This document shows positions 43,778 through 54,394 of a stretch of 64,000 nt of DNA, piece by piece. The position numbers were made by a program, and so were the translations under genes. Below the pieces are notes generated by a model. It had not been told where the DNA came from and made no database searches. It was given only the letters and a program-made list of their open reading frames with translations. Origin of the DNA: Botryosphaeria dothidea (Eukaryota; Ascomycota; Dothideomycetes; Botryosphaeriales; Botryosphaeriaceae); assembly GCA_011503125.2 (NCBI GenBank), contig WWBZ02000010.1, positions 496,001 through 560,000 of the forward strand, written 5' to 3'. Numbering within the stretch: the first letter of the stretch is position 1; the number at the start of each line of letters is the position of its first letter.

Positions 43778-44468
43778 TGGCTATGCAGCCACTATGTGTA
43801 CGTCGCTAGACCTAGTCTCCTTCAGTAGACTGCTCGCAGTCATGAGCGATGAATGTTTAAACCTGGAGATTGCAAAGATCGAAGGTGTGAAAGCGACTTT
43901 TCACTTCTTCTTCACGTCAGCAGTGTAGTCATTTGGATCATGAGTGACGTGGCGCGACTGGTTGGGCAAGGCATTGCCCCGCACAATCCCTCAATGCGGG
44001 AGATTGACGTCCGTCCCGATGCCTTGGGACTCGGCTTATGCTATGCAGGAAAAGTTGAAATTTGTTTTTGGGTTAGCGGGACATGCACCTACCCTGTAAG
44101 GGAGGGTCAATCGATGTTCTGATTTGCTAACGGCGAGGAAGCCATCTGCATCCAGGTGCATCGACCAAACGGCCGACCTTCAACGCATGCTTCTACTTAT
44201 CGTCAGGTGGAAAGTGCGAGGACTGGTCAGGAGACCCCAAGGTTGATATAAGACTCCACGAGATCGCCAGCGTGGAAATGCTGTGCTTCTCTTCCTGACC
44301 CAGACAACGGACCTGAATTTCTCCGGCACAATCACCCCAGCCTTTCTGCCACATCTATCTTCTCTGCCCCTACGGAACCGATCTATCATTATATTGACGG
44401 TTCATTTTCAAACATTCGTCCCAAGAGTCACTGCCAATCCTATCATTTCACGCCGACCGTAGACCAGA
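43778..44468. other. Intergenic between divergent genes
   Basis: No supported gene. The right 200 bp are the likely upstream region of the plus-strand gene at 44469. Small frames here lack domain content. Confidence 0.35.
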
Positions 44469-45509
44469 ATGTCTTCTCGCCGGTCTTACCATATGTCGAC
44501 GGCCTCTAGAAAGGCAGAAGTTGACGCGGCGTACAAGCTCATCCGAAAAGAAGAAGGGGGTCGACACAGAGTGGCTATCGCCGTCGTTCAGCCTGACAGC
44601 GTGAGAGATCTCCGCAAGAAGTGCCGGTCCCCCTGGTGGAGATTTTGGCGAAGTGCGTATCCTTACAGCACTCAGAATTATGTCCACTTATCCTTTTGGC
44701 AGAAAGCCCTCGCGCTCTTGTGACGGATCCGGATCGGCTTCGGCACATTCTGGACGACGAGGAACTGATTTGTGACGGCCAGGAAGAATGCTATCTTCTT
44801 GTTAGTGATTTCGTCCCGGAGATCTATTTCCGCATTGACAAGCGTATTGCGGACCTGGTAATCCTGAGGGTAGCCTGTCGAAATCGAGAAGTTGAACTCA
44901 TGATCGACGGCGCCTCTACCTTTGGCGGCACCCGCATCGACGAATGGCAAAGGAAGAAGCACAAGCGGCAGCTGTGGATCGATCCCAACAACGTCAAAAT
45001 CAGAGTCGATAGCTTCGACACCGGATCCTCGTGGAGTATTCCGCCTTCGACCAATGAACATAAAGCAGAGGCGACCCGCTATATCCAGCACATGCAGAAC
45101 ACGCCCATGGAGGGGGACTTGGTGGGAAGATTGGAGAGCTCCGCTTGCCGCACTCCTCGGTGTAGCAGCCGGTGGAGTCCATCTCGTTACAAAAATGCAT
45201 CTCAGCGCCAAAGGTGCTTATGTTGCGTTCCGCTTCGGCAGCACGTTCGTCCAGGCTGGCGCTGGGGCCTTGGACTTCTCCGCCAGCGCTGCATTTGTGG
45301 GACCACCCATCTTGCTTGGTGTCGGCGTTGCGGCCGCTGTCTACTTCATCCCTTGGGATAGACTTCTCAAGTTGCTGGGGGGGCTTCTTCGCTTCATTCT
45401 GGAATTGGTTGAGTGGGTTGATGAACAAGATTCATTCTTGCTTCGAGGAAAAGAATTCGAAAGAGAAAAGGTCTTCTCGTGGTCGGCCGATACATTACGC
45501 CTAAGATGA
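44469..45509 (+). pseudogene. Unknown protein with hydrophobic C-terminus, two frame changes
   Basis: The first part from ATG 44469 reads KAEVDAAYKLIRKEEGGRHR then VQPDSVRDLRKK. Near 44615 the coding frame shifts to VPLVEILAKCVSLQHSELCP, then CDGQEECYLLVSDFVPEIYF and KRQLWIDPNNVKIRVDSFDT. Near 45130 it shifts again to AALLGVAAGGVHLVTKMHLS, then a long hydrophobic part (AAFVGPPILLGVGVAAAVYF and LLKLLGGLLRFILELVEWV) and a charged end. Neither change has good splice signals, so I call a pseudogene. Family not recognised. Confidence 0.5.
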
Positions 45510-47342
45510 TTCATGTTGCTTCTTGGTCTTTGAGATACTTCAGCTTGTGACGGAGTTGTAGCCTGGGATATGTTGGCGATGCCGTATAACATTAGCCGCG
45601 CTTCCATAGCTCATACGTAACGATTAACGACAGCCTCTGGTTAGCACTTGATAAACTGGCTTATTTTCTGAACTACCTGCTAAACTCCAACGGTGACCGT
45701 AGCCGCCACCATTTTGTCTTTTAGCAATTATGCGCTCCAAAACACTTTACTTCGACTCGATGGCAGACCGAAAATAGCAGAAAACATCTTTTTCACACTG
45801 AACTGGCACGAGCGCGATCAACAATGACCTCAAGCTGCCCCAAAAACCCACGCCCGTATCCAATCTCCCCACCCACGCTCCTCCAACCGTCCCCTGCACT
45901 TGTACGACCGACACGTCAACCTGCGTAGCCGCTCCCACACCCGTGTGCTGACAACGCTTCCGACACTGCCTCCGTGCACCGAGCTCTGTGACCGTACATC
46001 CCATCCAGCACAGGCGGACCCCATCGCCATGGACACATTTTCGTGGCCGCCTCTATGCTACAGAAGCGTGGTGAACGGGGACGAGGATGCGGGATAAGGG
46101 GCGAAGAAGGATAGTGTGAATACCAAAGGAGCACTGTGCCCGTACCCGGCGGCAGATAGGCAACTTCGTCGCCATGCATCGGAGGGAATGAGGCCGTGAG
46201 AAGAATGTGCGTCAATATTTACAAGTCCAGTTTTGTTACCATTGCTGTCGCCTGCGTGGGCATATCGGTGGCTCGCTGTCGTGGCGCGGCTATCTTACGG
46301 CAGGGTCGTCCAATAGGCGCAGGCGGGACGGATGGCCCAGGAGTAGGTGCTGGGGCTCGGCGTCGTCTGCTCGGGGGTTTCCTACCGTTCTCCGTCTAGG
46401 TAGAGGACTGTCTGCACGGTTCGGTCGGGTAGTCAGGGCTTGTCACCATACCCAAGGAGGAAAAGATTATTACGTCTCTTGCCAGGCAGAAGATGGTGAA
46501 GCGCGAAACTGGTGAAGTCGGCATCGTTCTTTTGGGAGAAGCGCATGGTCTCGTGTTCTTTATGGATCAAGACGATGAAGTGCGCGTCCCGGGAATCCAT
46601 TCAGACCGTCATGTTTCGAAGGTCGTGCCTCTGCTTTTCCAGCCGCGTCTGGATACGGCTACGGAGTCAGGGATCGAGGCCGGGGATGCCAAGTGGTGAC
46701 CGACGTCCATGTCAATGTCGCTCGTGTCCACGGCAATTGCGTGGCTGTCGAGCACCGCCTAGAGATTGGCTGTGCTCGACACAGATCCTTCAGTACACGA
46801 TTGAGCAGACATGACGTCTTTCCACGAGGAGACCGGCTGGGGGTTTGTGGGTGGGGTTCGGCGACGGTTCGCGGCGCCGGACGCGGAACGGCGCGAGATT
46901 GATGAGACGCTGGAGGCGACGCTTAAAACGATACAGAGGATGCAGCGTGCGCAGGTGAGGTGGTGGTAGGCTTAAGGTAGTTTGAAGCCGACGAAAAGGG
47001 GCGGCCGCGGAGGGATGCGCTGGCGGGATGGGTGCGTGCGACGGCGGTAGCGGAGCCGACATGGCTGTGATGCGGCGCCGCGGGGCAGGGCTGATGTTGG
47101 AGACGGTAATGGTTTTTGGTTTGTTTGTTGTCTGGTGCCGGACTTTGTTCTACGCAGAAAGAGTGTCGCGTTTGGAGCGCAGAGGGCTCAGGTCTTTGCA
47201 CCCGCTGTGACGCAATGCGGGGGAGCACGGGCGGGCACTGGATTAGCGCACGGTCGCACGGTGCAACCGGAACACGAGCGACAACGACAACAACATTACC
47301 ATCGCCACCACGACCACGACCACGACACCTTGTGCGCCGCCC
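45510..47342. other. Long stretch without a supported gene
   Basis: Several overlapping frames on both strands. The most gene-like is plus-strand 46811-46970 (HEETGWGFVGGVRRRFAAPD, then EIDETLEATLKTIQRMQRAQ, followed by a GTGAGG donor), but no partner exon could be joined. The last 100 bp hold an (ACGACCACG)-type repeat upstream of the gene at 47343. Confidence 0.35.
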
Positions 47343-48868
47343 ATGGCCTGGCTCGCGTCTCGCGTCGGTGCTTGGCTTTCGACCATTCCACCACCGTCAT
47401 CGCTGCCCACTACGCACCGCCCGCTCAAGCGCCGCCGCCTGGCCCTTGCCGACCGGGACATCAACGCCGCAATGTCGTCGCCAACCACGCCGGCGAAGCG
47501 CCCCAAGACAGCTTCCGCCGCCGATGCACTGGACGACACCCCACGCCCTCCATGTACAGTTGCACCGCTCGCTGCCAACACAGTGCTGTCCCAAGCAGGC
47601 GCGGTAGCCCAGTACGCTGCCGCCTTGAACGACGCGCCCGACATACTTGACGTGCTCGACGCTCGCCCGACGTCGACAGCCGGCTCGACATCGACGGCTG
47701 CCTCAGCCAAGCGGAAGCGCCCCAGGAGCCCGGTTAAGGCAATGGCCGATCTCCGGCTGGCCGATGCCGGCATCGAGTACCGCGACCTGGAGAAGCGCGT
47801 CGACGAGCTCCCCGCCCAAGCCCGCCAGCTTTATGATGACATCCTGGCATGCGCCGACGGCGAAGCCATCATCCCGAGCGACATATCCGTACGCCCGTCA
47901 CTCCCCACCCTCGTCATGTTTGCTGACAGTCTTCTGCAGGCCGAACTCGCCCGCGCTTCTGGCCGTCACCACCGTCTTCGCCCACACAACCTACGCAGCA
48001 ACCACAATGCAGTACCAAGAGAAGCCCTGTTGGCTGAGCTGCGAGAAGCCGAGCGCGTGCGAGACGCTACGCTGAAGTGCATCGAGGAACACGATGCCGA
48101 GCCAACATGGAACTCCGAGGTGCACTGCCGTATCTTGCGCCTTGCCTTGGAACAGCACCCAGTGGTAGGCTACAAGGACGTGTAGGAACCCATCCCTCCC
48201 ACTGTTGGCCGTCATGCTTATTCCTGCCCTTCCGCAGCACCACGGCCAAGATCTGGCCCGCCCATCTTGCCCCCGCTCTCGGCAGCGGCGACCTTGTCGA
48301 GTCAAAAATGGTCGACTATGCCATCTACCTCTGTCCCGAGCGCGCTAGAATCAAGCAATCCATCGATGGCCTTCTCCAGCGCCAGCCTTTAGGTCTCCAA
48401 TCTGTGAACCAGACTCGTTATGACTCTCTGCGCCACCGGCCCATTGCGATAAGCATCGAGACAAAGACGCCTGACGCTTCGGAGGAGCAGGCAAAAGTCC
48501 AGCTGACTGTGTGGGCTTCCGCCCAGCTAAACCGACTTCGCATGCTGAGCCCTGGCGTACAATTGTTGGTCTTGCCGCTCGTGTTTGTGTCCGGCCCATC
48601 GTGGCATCTTCTCTTCGCATCCATGGATCCCAACGGCTCTCTCGTAAGTCACCACCACTTTCGAATAGTGTTGCCCAGTTTGTTATGCTGATTGGTTTCT
48701 CAGCGTTTGTACGGCAAGCTTGACATGGGGGAGACGCGTTCGTTGCCAGGCTTATACAAACTTTTGGCATCTCTCCGCAGGCTAGCGGCTTGGGTAGAGC
48801 ATGACTTCAAAGACTGGTTCGTTGCCGGTATCCTCCATGGCATGACCGATGGCGTTGAAGGCGGCTGA
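47343..48868 (+). CDS. Fungal PD-(D/E)XK nuclease-like protein
   Basis: The N-terminus is MAWLASRVGAWLSTIPPP with KRRRLALADRD, then a low-complexity Ser/Thr/Ala region, as usual for this family. The core follows: DLRLADAGIEYRDLEKRVDE, WNSEVHCRILRLALEQHPV, then across an intron (about 48163-48245, exact ends uncertain) KMVDYAIYLCPE, NQTRYDSLRHRPIAISIETK, VQLTVWASAQLNRLRM and LVFVSGPSWHLLF. The S-I-E-T-K motif is the E-x-K of the nuclease fold. A clear 60-bp intron (48644-48703) leads to the last exon, RLYGKLDMGETRSLPGLYKL, ending at 48868. Catalysis is unproven for the family. It appears intact. Confidence 0.75.
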
Positions 48869-49031
48869 GCGACCCGGCTGCCTGACTCCGAAGATATACC
48901 AAAGGTTTACCTCGGTACTGATGAATCCCCGCGCATGTCTAAACAGCTTAGCGCTTACTTCCATCTATAAAACCCCTGCTTCCCTTTTTCCTCCAACCCC
49001 TCACGTCTCAATCTTGAGCACTTTGTCCACA

Positions 49032-50033
49032 ATGTCGTCCACTAGCAGAACTCCCGCAGCCGAACCCATGACCAAAAGCCACGTCGCGGCCTTCTACGGC
49101 GGCAACACGGCCGAACAAAAACGCCAGGACGCGTAGCACACCATCGGTACCGCCGCCTTCAACAATCAGGTCCTCGTGTTCCCGGGCGCCAAAGACATCC
49201 TCGCCCGCTCCAACCTCCGCATCCTTGACAATGCAGGTGCGGATGGCTTCTCGTTGACAGAATTGAGGAAGCAGTTGAAGCATGCCGAGAGCGCGGAGCT
49301 GGTGTCCGCAGATATAGCGAGGTTCCCAAGGGAGACAGGTGAGATGGGAGTTGGGAAGGGTGTGAGTTTGGTGAAGCAGGATTTCATGGAAGACTGGCCA
49401 AGCAAGTGGGAGGGGACATTTAACCTGGTGCTCCAACGCACATGTACGTCTTCCACCCGTTTTCCACTCTGTTCGCAGTTGACCCAACAACCCCCAGGCC
49501 TGTCCTTCCACCCCACCTGGTCCTCCGCCGTCGCCGCCACCCGCCGCGTCCTCCGCCTACTGTAGCTCGGCGGTGGCCGGATCCCGCTCGTCGACGGCGC
49601 TCCCCCCTACGGCCCCATTCAGCCTGCCGTCGACCCCCCTCACGCCCGCTTTTTCAAATCAATCGGCCGCGCCCCGTCTCTCGCCGACGCCGCCAACGGC
49701 ATCGATCCGCCCATTCCCACCCGTCTCCCCCAACTCCTCGCAGAAGCCGCCGCCGCCGCCGCCGCCGAGGGCATCGTCTTGGAGGACGTCGGCGAGAGAA
49801 GGGCCCGGTCAAAGTGGTGCATGGCTCTGGATGTCATGGAGATGCAGGATTTGGGCGTGCAGATGATCGAGGGCATCGTGGAAAATGTGGAGAAGTTGTG
49901 GGAGCGGTATCCGCAGGTGAGGCGGGTTGGACCCGAAGAATGGGAGAGGTTGAGTGCGGATGTGTTGAGGGAGGTGAGGGAGGAGGGATTTGAGATAGAG
50001 ACGTGCGCGGTTCGGGGGAGGCGGGGGTTGTAG
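49032..50033 (+). pseudogene. SAM-dependent methyltransferase, two in-frame TAG codons
   Basis: One frame from ATG 49032 to TAG 50031-50033, with an in-phase 54-bp intron (49444-49497). Class I fold: LRILDNAGADGFSL (SAM-binding loop), AELVSADIARFP (acidic residue of strand 2), VKQDFMEDWP and FNLVLQR. Then VLRLL(stop)LGGGRIPLVDGAPP, matching the usual LKPGG strand, and a helical C-terminus (ALDVMEMQDLGVQMIEGIVE). TAGs at 49134-49136 and 49563-49565 replace likely Gln codons (CAG), the RIP signature. It resembles the large fungal LaeA/UmtA-like methyltransferase group. Substrate unknown. Confidence 0.68.
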
Positions 50034-50944
50034 ATGGGATGTGGGTGGGGTGGGCCTGCGGCTGATCGACTGACTGGGCTACATGCGTGTCTTGCAGCAG
50101 TAGCAGCGCGCGGGCGTACTTCTTCTCCGCGGGAGGCGGCGTGTGCAACCCATGGGCTGCTCGTTTTGCGGCTGCGGCACGTGGGAGATGACCCGGCTGC
50201 TGGAGCTGGACGGCACCGCACCAGAGCGCCTGCTGTTGGATGGCGGGCTGTGCTTTGGCGACGAGACGATTGAGATTCTGTGCTCCGCTTTCGATGACGA
50301 CGCTGATAATGAAGACGAGGAGGAGTAGGGACGAGAATGAAGAAGACAATTGCTACTGAGATTCCGTCATTCTAGAGACGGTTGTCGGTGAAGGGGCAAT
50401 GCAGACGATTGGTTATCTGAGCAGTGAAGAGACAAGGGAGGTTGAGGTAAGCCTTTGATCACTGGCCGCTAGCGCATCCTGTCTCGAACTCCATTTGTAG
50501 CCCCCAATAATATCCGTGCCAATTGTCCGACTTCTACACCGTGACCTTTTTCGCTAACGAACTGACACCGTTTTTTGCAGATAGTTGAAGCTCTCCGTCT
50601 GGTTTCGAAGGTGGCTCTGGTCTCAAGTCTGCCTCTTTGTCTAATCACTACGGACATCACACCGTCCGCAGGGGCTCTTAACGTGGGCTGTGCTGCACCG
50701 CATGGCTTTTGCAGGTGGTTTAGCTACTACCCTTGTTTTTACTGGGTGTTGAATCCTAGCGTGCCTGAATCGTGCATCCTCGCGAAATTTGGTATTCTGT
50801 CAGCCATCCATTACTGCTACACGAACACGTCATGCGAATCTATACGGTGCATCTTCCCCTTGGCAATCAGAGGCTACTTTTCTTCTCAGCCTTCACCGCC
50901 CGCTGACGTGTCTTTTCTTTACCAGCGCAATCACCCACACGAAT
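50034..50944. other. Stretch without a supported gene
   Basis: A 61-codon frame (50143-50328; MGCSFCGCGTWEMTRLLELD, acidic end) follows the methyltransferase but has no known relatives to my eye. A pyrimidine tract with TTTTTTGCAG at 50571-50580 looks like a splice acceptor without a matching gene. Confidence 0.35.
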
Positions 50945-51320
50945 ATAGATCCATTGAGTGCCCTCAGCGTCGTCGCAGCTACTATTCAGTTTGTTAATTT
51001 CTTAACTAAGCTTCTATCGCGGAGCTTCTCAATTTACACATCGAAGTCAGGAGAGCTTCAATATGACCAGAAGCGGCGCATTGCTATAACTAAGACCTTA
51101 TGCGACCTCAACACAAGGATCAAAGAGTCCAGCAGAGACGCCATCAATGCTAAAGTCACCGATCAAACCGAAAATGAGCTGTTTAAGCTTTGCGACGAAT
51201 GCAACGATGTTGCTTAGGAGCTCTTAGATGTCCTGATTAAACTCCGTATCGACAAGGTAAGGAGCAAAGAATTCGAGGAACAACCTCCTAAGGCTCCTCT
51301 TCTACGTCCTCGATTCCTTA
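50945..51320 (+). pseudogene. STAND/NLR N-terminal domain fragment
   Basis: DPLSALSVVAATIQFVNFLT, TKTLCDLNTRIKESSRD and ELFKLCDECNDVA(stop)ELLDVLIKLR follow the fungal N-terminal domain of STAND proteins (Helo-like, found before NACHT and ankyrin/WD repeats). The expected initiator Met is ATA at 50945-50947, and a TAG interrupts at about 51216. The gene stops at an LTR fragment at 51321, so the NACHT and repeat parts are gone. Confidence 0.68.
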
Positions 51321-51422
51321 TGTCAGACTGTGGGTGGGGCTCAGGCCCGAGCTGGTGAGGTCAGAAGAGAAGAATTGAATTTCTGTCTGCGTGTTTCTGC
51401 CTGTCCTTCCTAGTGAAGGAGA
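51321..51422 (-). mobile_element. LTR fragment, family gamma
   Basis: TGTCAGACTGTGGGTGGGG through CCTTCCTAGTGAAGGAGA matches the first third of the gamma LTR at 10977. The rest is missing and (GAT)n-like sequence follows. Confidence 0.75.
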
Positions 51423-51449
51423 TGATGATGATGATGGTATTAACGTCTA

Positions 51450-51834
51450 TCTGTACTAACGTTATAGCCAGTCTGCCTCCCATAGGGCTTGTTGACGGGT
51501 GGAGTAGCCACCTTTTCGCTGGACAAATGAGATCCTCCGCTTCCTGCCCGGTTTTTATTGCAAGTCCTGCTATGCAGCCGCCTTGTTGGCCGTCCCTAGC
51601 ACTCCGCGGTTTAGATTCGCGGCTTAATCCATTTGCGGTGCCTCGCTTCCGCCCCGGAACACCTCTGTTGATTCAACAAGGCTTTGGAACAGAAACCACC
51701 CCGTCTGTCCGAGGAGGCCCTTAAGCTTCTCTGCCCTCGTCGCGACTCCCGGATACCCCTAGCCGGCTGCTAGGCGGTAGTCGATAAAGTGCTATTACGC
51801 TTTCTTAACGCCACATTTATAGGTAAGTTTTGCC
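51450..51834 (-). mobile_element. LINE fragment, family 2 (3' end)
   Basis: Matches the 3' end of the LINE at 55888-57828: TTGACGGGTGGAGTAGCCAC and GACAAATGAGATCCTCCGCT correspond to bases near 55950-56005, and the zinc-motif region near 51780-51830 corresponds to 56215-56270. Cut at its right side by an alpha LTR. Confidence 0.75.
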
Positions 51835-52071
51835 TGTTACGGTTTGAACCCTGAGGGTGCCTTGGATGGATCCTGCGGCGAGACCTTGGGTCGAGAGGAC
51901 CCTGAAGCTCAACAAGAAAACCCTGCAACTCGCTACCAGCAAAAGGAACTCTAGAGAGATATATAAGCAGCGCTATCTTACTCAAACCTTGCTTCCTTTT
52001 CTCTTTAGCTTAGTCTTCTCGTAGATAGAATGCCACTGCATTTCCGCGAGTGCACCGGATGCAAGCCATCA
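51835..52071 (+). mobile_element. Solo LTR, family alpha
   Basis: TGTTACGGTTTGAACCC to GCAAGCCATCA, about 92% like the copy at 182-421 by eye. Preceding TTGCC and following AAATC are unrelated, so this LTR is not in its original context. Confidence 0.82.
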
Positions 52072-52842
52072 AAATCGGCTTCTTCGTTCCCAGGGACTTG
52101 GTGGTGGCCTGGAACCCAGTATAAGGAGGTAGAGGCTCCTTTTAACCGGGCGGATTTCGCGGCGTTTATAGCCCGAATCTGCCATGCTTGACCAGGATTA
52201 TTTGAGGGGGTTTTTAGCCGTAGAATAGCAGCCTGGTTTTCTGCATAGATTCTAAAGTTTTGGCCGGGCTGTGCTTTTCTCCTAGCATACTCAAAAGCTT
52301 GGGTAATCCCTTTAAGTTTGCCGTTATAGACGATATTCTCGTGGCTTATATTTAAGGTTTCTGAGTGTACTGGCTGGCCTATTTGATAAGCAATTAGCCC
52401 GACTCGGATTCCTTTACTATTTGGTCGCGAGGATGCGTCGGAGTATAGGGCTATATTACTCTCCCCTTGGATAGACCGGAGTTAATCAAGATGATTTTGG
52501 GCGGCAATCTCCTTCGGATTAGGATCTATTTCTACCGTATATGGCGTATTTCGATGCCACGGGAGAAAGTAATTTGGGATAGTTTGCTCTAGAGGTCTAT
52601 TATCTAGAACCTCCTGAATAGAGTCCCAAATTCGTTCTAGTTGTGTCTTTGGGGCGTGGTGCTCGTAGTAGATAGATCCAATTTTAGCAAATTCCTGGTG
52701 TACTGGGTGGTCTTTTGGAAGCTTTAGGACCCGAAATGCGTACTGGCGTAGCTGGGTACTAAATCGGATCTCTGGTGGGGGTAGGGCGGCTTCTAATTCT
52801 AGTGGGAGGATTTGAGAGGTTTTAAAGGCCGAGATTCTGAAG
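52072..52842 (-). mobile_element. LINE RNase H-domain fragment, another family
   Basis: The minus strand reads NIALYSDASSRPNSKGIRVG (first catalytic Asp), ENIVYNGKLKGITQAFEYA (catalytic Glu), a YAENQAAI strand and WVPGHHQVPGNEEADF (His-Asp end), a complete RNase H signature as in ORF2 of I/Tad-type LINEs. Stops interrupt it. It is not the family at 55888 and has no ends visible. Confidence 0.68.
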
Positions 52843-53082
52843 TGTCAGACTATTTCCTTACTACCTTAGGTATCACTCATTTCTCGAATCTTCTCACGGA
52901 AACATGGAAGGCATCAATCATGCCCAATATCCTCGGATCAACACTTCCTCAGATATCTACACTCCCTCGGTTATTTAGTTATCACGTATGTATATAAGCA
53001 AAGCCTACCGACCTCCCTCTTGGGAGACAGGCAGAATCTACTCTCTTTCTGACCTCACAACTCTTCACTCTCAAATCCAACA
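52843..53082 (+). mobile_element. Solo LTR, family beta
   Basis: 240 bp from TGTCAGACTA to AATCCAACA with TATATAAGC. Flanks TGAAG and CATAC differ, and the sequences to each side come from different genes (LINE left, phosphotransferase right), so recombination rather than simple insertion is likely. Confidence 0.82.
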
Positions 53083-53633
53083 CATACCCCTGGAGGAACT
53101 CCCACCAATGCTTTTCTCATTTCTTCCCAGAGCTCATCGTCGCAGCTAAAAGGGCCGTGAGGAAGCCCGTACCCATTCGGGAAGAGGAACGCCGAATACA
53201 CCGGTTGCTCGTCGATGCTCTGTATCTTCGGCGATTGTAGCGATCGGGGTTGGCTCAGGTAGTCGGCGGTTTGCTTTGCGACACGCTCTCTATCCTCAAT
53301 TGATAGCTTTGACCAAGCTGAAGCTAGATTCTCTCCAGGAATACGCCGCAATTGTGTGAAACAGCTCCCAGCGTCATCGGTCCATGCTTGGACAATTTCC
53401 GGTACAGGGATATTAGTTTTTTCCTCGAGCATTGTGTATGTTCACAGGTTCAAAGTTGGGAGGGCTGTCAGAGCGTTCTTTGAGGATGAACTTTGAACCT
53501 AACGACCAAGCCCCTCTATCGCTAACTAAGTGGAACAACTTAACATTGCTATAGTAGCGACAGGACTCCTGGCGCATTCGAGTCCAACTGCACGCGGCCA
53601 AGGCGTTTCAGCTTCCGGAAGCTCTGCTGACAT
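53083..53633 (-). pseudogene. APH-type phosphotransferase fragment
   Basis: Starts MSAELPEAETPWPRAV (ATG 53633), shifts frame to YYSNVKLFHLVSDRGAWSLG and SKFILKERSDSPP, shifts again at about 53430 to MLEEKTNIPVPEIVQAWTDD, then RRIPGENLASAWSKLSIEDR. This is the N-lobe of the fungal aminoglycoside-phosphotransferase/choline-kinase-like family. It ends inside ALVGVPPGV at the beta LTR, so the catalytic C-lobe (HGD..N) is absent. Confidence 0.72.
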
Positions 53634-53726
53634 GATACAAGGATGGAAGGGTGATGATTGACGGCGAACAACGTTGTTTGAAAGGGAAGGGAGGGGAAGG
53701 ACAGATTTGTTCGCTGGGCAGGTTGC

Positions 53727-54394
53727 ATGTTGCCTTCTTACGCTAGACCTAATAAAGACCAACGCATCCCACAAGCCCTAAATCGAGCGTACCACATAAG
53801 CGAGCTATGCCACCCGACCGATGGCGCGTCGCGACGCGCTGCGCGTATCCATGCCCGAGAAACCGACTGCCGCACCCTCCACACCGGCAAACCAACAGGG
53901 CAGCGAAGGGCTCGCGCTACCACCGCATCCGAACTGTCTCCCGACTCGACCCTAGACGGCGTGATTGGCTTGCTCAATGTCATTGTCGCGCAGAACGACC
54001 GGCTCACCGGGCGGAACGAAGAGCTTGGAGATGAGATCAGGCGCCTGCGCGGTGCGCTTGAGACATCGGAGGAAATGCAGTACGCCGCTCTCGCTCAACT
54101 TCTCGGCATCGGGCATTTCCGTCTCGAGCCTGTCTGCAAACCCTACCTTCGACATTCGCCCGTCTATGAAATCAACTGGCGAGCGAATACTCAGCTCAAT
54201 GTGCATGCCGCTAAAGCTCATGGTGCTGAACGCACTTGGAAATCCCTTCAGCGCCTGATTTGGCCGCCTGAAACAGGTACCGGCAAGCCCCTAAGCGCGC
54301 GAACGTTAGCAATCGTGATTCGGCGTCCCTTTCAGCCGTTAGTAACATTCTTGCGATTTGAGCTGTTCGTACTAAACATGTTTCATTCGTTCCA
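53727..54394 (+). CDS. Uncertain ORF with coiled-coil segment
   Basis: A 239-codon frame in which only the middle looks like protein: VIGLLNVIVAQNDRLTGRNE, then LGDEIRRLRGALETSEEMQY, a coiled coil. The remainder is biased in composition and other frames are equally open, so start, end and reality are doubtful. The frame runs to 54446, but I stop at the boundary of the opposite gene at 54395. No family recognised. Confidence 0.3.

Noticed and set aside
47243..47773. 176-codon minus-strand frame
   Set aside because: Shadow of the Ser/Ala-rich N-terminus of the PD-(D/E)XK gene; no motif.
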